This document shows positions 7,601-10,803 of a stretch of DNA of 10,803 nt, in pieces (within the stretch, counting starts at the first letter, position 1; each line of letters begins with the position of its first letter). The notes under the pieces were generated by a model, which saw nothing but the letters and a program-made list of their open reading frames with translations, ran no database searches and had not been told where the DNA came from. Where the stretch lies: assembly GCA_947445425.1 (NCBI GenBank), contig CANFFA010000048.1, positions 1 through 10,803 of the forward strand, given 5' to 3'. The DNA is from Paludibacteraceae bacterium. GTDB taxonomy: Bacteria > Bacteroidota > Bacteroidia > Bacteroidales > Paludibacteraceae. Made by a program: the position numbers and the translations under genes.

Positions 7601-7999
7601 TCCATGATCAGTTCCTGCACCGAAATATGCTTTTAAAATGGTTCCTTTAATGGGAGCTCCTTTTACAGGTTTTTCCCATTCGCCGCGAATGGTTACACCT
7701 TTTGGAATCACCAATTGTCCTTGAATCATATATTGACCTTCGGGAACAAACAAAACCCCTCCATTTTTCAATCCTCCCGTGGAACTCACACGGGAACCCA
7801 AAGAATCTAACAAGCGTTGAAAAAGAGCAGTATTATCGATATTCCCCGTTGGATCGGCACCCATTTCTACTGCATTGTATTTAGCAACAAATGCATCACT
7901 GGTGGAATATTTAGGTTGAATTAGTTTCCAAGACTGGGCGGAAACAAAAGCTACCTGTATTAGAAAAATGATTTTAATCAATGATTTTATCTTCAGCAT
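4646..7999 (-). CDS. Secreted double beta-helix polysaccharide-degrading enzyme with F5/8 type C domain
   Basis: This 1117-residue exported protein has a signal peptide at 1-21 (MLKIKSLIKIIFLIQVAFVSA, cut before QSW). Two pectate-lyase superfamily beta-helices follow. The first spans about 41-440 and begins NAVEMGADPTGNIDNTALFQ, then GGVLFVPEGQY and LVIPKGVTIRGEW. The second spans about 484-895 and begins DFGVIDSAFDNTSSLQTALN, then GGGIVFIPPGRY and LTIPTGVELKG. Two tandem Pectate_lyase_3-like helices in one chain is the layout of GH55 beta-1,3-glucanases, but the same start motif occurs in other beta-helix enzymes, so the family and reaction stay open. Residues about 905-1035 form an F5/8 type C (discoidin/CBM32-like) domain: NAGKAIDG, STWSA, GQWFQVDM, VSTDGVNWT and ARYIKIEQ. 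Residues 1045-1117 resemble a sorting domain (VTVYNLSGQ, LAKGTYILIF, YRQKIVVI) but lack the YPNP opening seen in the neighbouring esterase. It is 57 nt downstream of the DUF3823 gene with no terminator between, so probably in the same operon. Confidence 0.92.
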   Translation of the reverse strand: MLKIKSLIKIIFLIQVAFVSAQSWKLIQPKYSTSDAFVAKYNAVEMGADPTGNIDNTALFQRLLDSLGSRVSSTGGLKNGGVLFVPEGQYMIQGQLVIPKGVTIRGEWEKPVKGAPIKGTILKAYFGAGTDHGTTLADWKIFESKAFITLQPAAAVKDLAIWYPNQNPASITAYPPSILFVQFGFFGGSSCNASHITLVNSYYGISLSKNNSGASPFIYGIYGTPLSCGIEIDNIGDVGRIELIDFSPAYWAGTGLANAPKLGEVSAWIYNNGVGITMRRNDWSNCCFVKVEGYNKGYYASSSISDSTKCANGNHYGSEFSNCKYAVYADRVNVVGQMHTRYKITNCEYGFYLADCKDGVMQIMACDINATKSAIYISSNTKSKVLMSQNTINTGGVDLFGGLISMTNNVFNNSIPQINLGSDVRSVITGSTFQQAVQIKNISKYQNTIDHTPVLMSSVPAFKYITSDDINQKPTRMVLYLASDFGVIDSAFDNTSSLQTALNKAKADGGGIVFIPPGRYKFLANLTIPTGVELKGAVDNKCDPQGCGTVLEVLAGKGQSDTSTPFISMEPSSGLRGITFNYPDQLSTLLPNIPQYPYCIRGNANSYIVNTNFRATYKAIDLYTNKCDNHFVEYPAGHVFNVGIRVGGASDNGLISNAQFNCFPYTWGMQSKCGYFPNSPDLATSVGKDSIFTYMFRNLQLLILGNCTHQTLYNDFAYGAAKAVILSSIDGAGTGPSGISIGTAMDAGVKTINFDAIGAGGFDFINSQIVSVPGPLSNGTNIVANQALMRYLETSTKFTGKSTFYSADFWGTPYDISNQIQAGTIELQTAHFRGVGKKTFAEVAAGAKFNLMNSNLDPQVNNVLVSGTMSNFYIQSSIISSTGINKAGCGIWLNNLEPTASVSPTSTVFLPRANWVATASITNTNAGKAIDGVSTSTWSALTVLQTPGQWFQVDMLQPKTCIGIYLDVLKDADLPVSCNVSVSTDGVNWTVVGTGVAQNQIMFSSPQTARYIKIEQTGTSVTNAWAIKELYVMIDGLSTGIINISSTSPYIINDRVNHFIIKGAEGKSKVTVYNLSGQSIKSPVWIESEFNLTLAKGTYILIFENNNQTYRQKIVVI

Positions 8000-8056
8000 T
8001 GTAAATTAATTTAAGGTAATTAAAAAAAGCATTCAATCAGTGATAAAGAAAAAAAA

Positions 8057-8782
8057 TTATTGACCCTGGTAGACAGCCTCAATGGTTGGACTATAATTCC
8101 GTCGATCTGAATCAGCCCCACTCAAGCGGGCACACATCCGAAAATAGTATTTGCCTGGTTTAATAGTTGGAAATACTTTTTTTAGTTGAAAAGACCATTT
8201 TTTGTCCAATACATATACCTGGGTAGCAGGTGTGAATGAAATTGAACATAACGTAGAATCGAGCGTACTGGTAAAAACATCATTCACCCGACTGTTATTA
8301 TCGTACATCGCAAAAATCTCAGTAATATTACCAGTATAACTTACCGCAGCAGGTTTAGTGATAGAGAATACGAGAGAATCGTGCACGACATTCATGGCAA
8401 TTCGCAAATAAGGAATCCCCTTTATCACAACTGTTTGGGGAGTAGAAGCAGATAACTGAACCCGAACCGTATCCGAATTAACCATCGGTACTTTTTGAAG
8501 ATAAAATTTATAAGCAGTTGCCGGCAAACTGTTATCACTAAAAGTCCCATTTTCCATGATCTTCATGTTAACATAAGCTGGATTTGGATAGGCAGGATTA
8601 TCTTCCAGCATTCGCACCAAAGCTATATTATCAGCGATTCGACTCTCAAAAGGCAAGCCTGTTTCCGCATCTATAATTTGACCTTTAACGGTACAATTGG
8701 GCACTTTAAAATTATCAATTTCGTTACACGAAATCAATAAAAACAATAAGAGTATTGAAGTAAAAAAAAGTATCTTCTTCAT
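8057..8782 (-). CDS. DUF3823-type surface lipoprotein (SusE/F position)
   Basis: The start chosen is the ATG at 8782 (MKKILFF), not the in-frame ATG at 8824. The shorter form, 241 residues, gives a normal lipoprotein signal directly at the N-terminus: KK, a hydrophobic core, and LISC with Cys19. It also has an A-rich CACTAAAAACC just before it, as is common in Bacteroidota. After Cys comes NEIDNFKVPNCTVKGQIID, then ETGLPFESR. This is the opening seen in DUF3823 lipoproteins, which start with a carboxypeptidase-regulatory-like beta-sandwich (roughly 23-115). The rest (about 120-241) is a second beta-rich segment ending GKYYFRMCARLSGAD, then NYSPTIEAVYQGQ. Such proteins sit right after susD in many PULs and are thought to be outer-surface glycan-binding accessories. 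They lack an assigned enzymatic function, and no catalytic motif is visible. The gene lies 118 nt after susD. The family call rests on recalled pattern and context. Confidence 0.85.
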   Translation of the reverse strand: MKKILFFTSILLLFLLISCNEIDNFKVPNCTVKGQIIDAETGLPFESRIADNIALVRMLEDNPAYPNPAYVNMKIMENGTFSDNSLPATAYKFYLQKVPMVNSDTVRVQLSASTPQTVVIKGIPYLRIAMNVVHDSLVFSITKPAAVSYTGNITEIFAMYDNNSRVNDVFTSTLDSTLCSISFTPATQVYVLDKKWSFQLKKVFPTIKPGKYYFRMCARLSGADSDRRNYSPTIEAVYQGQ

Positions 8783-8900
8783 GGTTTTTAGTGTTAAAGA
8801 CTTTACGAATGAAATAAATTCCATTTTTTAAAATCTTGGCTGTAAATAATATTGGTGTGACTTTCAATTACGATTACGTGGAATATGAAAATCAGAATAC

Positions 8901-10733
8901 TTAATAACCTGGGTTGTCAATAAATAAAGGATTAATGGCCAACTCTGCAGAGGGTAAACCATCATATTGAATGCGATCTTCGGTATAAGTGATTCCTCTC
9001 TGGTTTTTTCTTTGCATGAAATATTTATTATTGGTATAATCAAACCAAATCTCTAAACCATGTCTGATATTTGATTCAGGTTTACTCCCAATTAAAAAAT
9101 TACTGCGAAGTTCTCTCCAACGACGTAAATCCCAAAACAACTGCCCTTCAGCAAAAAACTCAGAACGACGTTCAGCTCTATACCTTACTTTGGTCAATTC
9201 AGCAACCGTTGCAAACTCTTTTACTCCTGCACGTTTTTTAACTAGATTGATACATTGTAAGCCTTTATCCAAACGGCTTTGTGTTTCAATTGTAGCCTCC
9301 ACATAATTCAACAACACCTCTGCATAACGCATGACAATAAAATCAGTTTCTGACATCCAATCTTTACATAAACCTTTTTCTCTATTTACATCCATGTACT
9401 TTTTCATAAAAAAACCGGTCATACAATTTTGTATGCCACACCCACCAGAACCTCCGGTTCCCATAATGGTGCTATCATTCGGTGTAGAGACAAATGTTTT
9501 AGTGACTTTATCAAACAATTGACCATAGTTATTGCCCGTATAATTAGTTTGACCTATTCTTACCCCTTTTTGTACGGTAATCTTTACCCCTTTCACAACA
9601 TCATTGGGTGTAATAATAGAGGCAAAAAGTCGCGGATCTCGCCCGGCAAATGCTGCTTCAACCGTAGCCAAAGTTGCTGATACAACTGGTACGCCCGCAA
9701 CACTTGCTCCAAAAATAGCAGTTCCCGGTTTACCATCAGCAAACTCAAAGGCCTCCACACTTTGTAAATAAGGAGACATTTTTTCACCAAAATCGGGCTT
9801 TAATTGATAGGGAAGAATTAAATAGTCCCAACTGTGTGTATGCTTGGTAGCATTATAATCAAATCCTTTGGCCCACAACACCTCGGGACTTGTTGATGCA
9901 TTTAAGAAGCTCATTTGGAAGTTTTGAGAGCGATCTGCAATAGCATCGTAAAGACTATAGCTGCCACTATTCATCAGTTGTTCCGCAGCATCCATACATT
10001 TAGTATAAAATTCAGTAGCTCTTGCTGGATTTACGCCCACAAAATGAACTTTATCCACGACCCCATATTTGGCGGCTGAAGCTGCAAACAACGCTACTTT
10101 CGATTTATAGGCCAGTGCCACATATTTATTAACTCTACCATACACTTTAGTTGTACCTAGGTGTAAGGCTGCTGAATCCAAATCACTTAATATAAAATCC
10201 CACACCTCCTCTTCCTGATTTCTGGGCAACATTAACTCAGCTACATTTTCTTTAAATGCTTGGGCTTTTCTCAAGATAGGAACACCACCCCAAGTTTTTA
10301 CCAGATAAAAGTAGCTGAAGGCTCTTAAAAAGTAAGCCTCGGATTTATATGTCTTTTTTATAGAATCATTTAAAGTGGAAAGGCTATCTAAACCACTAAT
10401 TAACTCATTGATGTTCCGAATATTTTTATATACCGGACTCCAAGTATTCGCTAAGCCACCATAAGCATTCCCCCAGGTCTCGCCAGCCCAGGCAGAAGCA
10501 CAAGCGTTTCCATCACCAGGGTAGAAATCAAATTTCCCACTTGTAAAATTAAAATCCTCTATGGGCAAACCTTGATATAGAGTCGCAAAATAGGCTTGCA
10601 AAGTAGATTCATTGTTAAATACCTGCTTGTCGGTCAAAAGTCTCCGAGGCGATAAATCAAGAAAATGATCATCACAACTTGTAAATTGAAGCAATACAAA
10701 CAGTAAGCTAATATATTTTATAGATTTAATCAT
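8901..10733 (-). CDS. susD-like: SusD/RagB-type glycan-binding outer-membrane lipoprotein
   Basis: A complete 610-residue SusD homologue, slightly longer than the usual 500-600. It has a lipoprotein signal (MIKSIKYISLLFVLLQFTSC, Cys20) followed by DDHFLDLSP, the standard mature SusD opening; acidic residues after Cys favour surface export. The N-terminal half holds the TPR-like scaffold: FNNESTLQAYFATLYQGL, NINELI, and SEAYFLRAFSYFYLVKTWGGVPIL near 130-160. The C-terminal half carries the SusD/RagB signatures RDPRLFASI, MRYAEVLLNYVEA, and RAERRSEFFAEGQLFWDLRRW around 515-540, and closes with AINPLFIDNPGY. SusD forms the lid over the SusC barrel and captures oligosaccharides before import. The gene starts 11 nt after the susC stop codon, the tight coupling expected for this pair. 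No defect is seen. Ligand specificity cannot be read from sequence. Confidence 0.98.
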   Translation of the reverse strand: MIKSIKYISLLFVLLQFTSCDDHFLDLSPRRLLTDKQVFNNESTLQAYFATLYQGLPIEDFNFTSGKFDFYPGDGNACASAWAGETWGNAYGGLANTWSPVYKNIRNINELISGLDSLSTLNDSIKKTYKSEAYFLRAFSYFYLVKTWGGVPILRKAQAFKENVAELMLPRNQEEEVWDFILSDLDSAALHLGTTKVYGRVNKYVALAYKSKVALFAASAAKYGVVDKVHFVGVNPARATEFYTKCMDAAEQLMNSGSYSLYDAIADRSQNFQMSFLNASTSPEVLWAKGFDYNATKHTHSWDYLILPYQLKPDFGEKMSPYLQSVEAFEFADGKPGTAIFGASVAGVPVVSATLATVEAAFAGRDPRLFASIITPNDVVKGVKITVQKGVRIGQTNYTGNNYGQLFDKVTKTFVSTPNDSTIMGTGGSGGCGIQNCMTGFFMKKYMDVNREKGLCKDWMSETDFIVMRYAEVLLNYVEATIETQSRLDKGLQCINLVKKRAGVKEFATVAELTKVRYRAERRSEFFAEGQLFWDLRRWRELRSNFLIGSKPESNIRHGLEIWFDYTNNKYFMQRKNQRGITYTEDRIQYDGLPSAELAINPLFIDNPGY

Positions 10734-10744
10734 AATTGTAGAGA

Positions 10745-10803
10745 TTAGAATGTTAAGTTAATACCCCCATTTAGGCTAAAAGTGACTGGATAGGAATAGA
10801 ACC
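10745..10803 (-). CDS. susC-like: SusC-type TonB-dependent transporter, C-terminal end (cut by window edge)
   Basis: The minus strand from 10803 encodes 18 residues, FYSYPVTFSLNGGINLTF, followed by TAA at 10745-10747. SusC barrels usually end in a last beta-strand of the form YP-(x)-FxxGxNxxF with a terminal Phe needed for outer-membrane assembly, and this tail fits. The position 11 nt before a complete susD supports the call strongly, since the two genes are almost always paired in this order. The rest of the gene and the operon promoter lie beyond the right edge. Confidence 0.85.
   Translation of the reverse strand, partial: FYSYPVTFSLNGGINLTF

Noticed and set aside
8783..8824. Upstream ATG at 8824 as the start of the DUF3823 gene
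   Set aside because: It would put 14 residues before the KK-hydrophobic-LISC lipoprotein signal, which normally begins at the N-terminus. The ATG at 8782 fits the signal directly.
9429..9680. Plus-strand open frame inside susD
   Set aside because: It is antisense to a well-conserved part of SusD and has no independent support.

Overview
The window looks like chromosomal DNA of a Bacteroidota species, in or near the order Bacteroidales/Marinilabiliales. It has a SusC/SusD pair, very AT-rich leaders without clear Shine-Dalgarno sequences, Bacteroidota-type lipoprotein signals (a Cys followed by acidic residues) and a type IX secretion (T9SS) sorting domain. All supported genes lie on the minus strand, so transcription runs from high to low coordinates. 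The locus reads as the downstream part of a polysaccharide utilization locus (PUL): a glycan uptake pair followed by large secreted multi-domain carbohydrate-active proteins.

Layout in transcription order. (1) 10745-10803: the last 18 codons of a SusC-type TonB-dependent transporter. (2) 8901-10733: a complete SusD-type surface glycan-binding lipoprotein, 11 nt after susC. (3) 8057-8782: a small lipoprotein of the DUF3823 type in the position where SusE/F-like proteins usually sit. (4) 4646-7999: a 1117-residue secreted protein with two tandem pectate-lyase-like beta-helices, an F5/8-type C (discoidin/CBM32-like) domain and a C-terminal sorting-like domain. A very strong intrinsic terminator (18-bp stem plus T8) follows it and closes this transcription unit. 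(5) 4094-4334: a short decayed secreted-protein gene that lacks an ATG and carries a one-base frameshift in a T5 run, ending in a second terminator. (6) 965-3997: a 1010-residue fusion of a beta-helix, an Ig-like domain, an alpha/beta-hydrolase esterase with an intact Ser/Asp/His set, a second Ig-like domain and a canonical T9SS type A domain. (7) 584-964: an intergenic region dominated by two head-to-head copies of a REP-like element, each made of three mini-hairpins. (8) 1-583: the N-terminal 194 residues of another secreted protein, with a carbohydrate-binding-like beta-sandwich and, at the very edge, what may be the start of a GH71/GH99-like catalytic domain.

The probable division of labour is as follows. 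The secreted beta-helix enzymes and the esterase cut and de-esterify a complex, probably acylated, glycan outside the cell. SusD and the DUF3823 lipoprotein hold the fragments at the surface, and SusC imports them. The glycan cannot be named from this window. I found no evidence of a wholly new system. The most unusual items are the beta-helix/esterase fusion, the paired REP-like element and the frameshifted remnant between two terminators.
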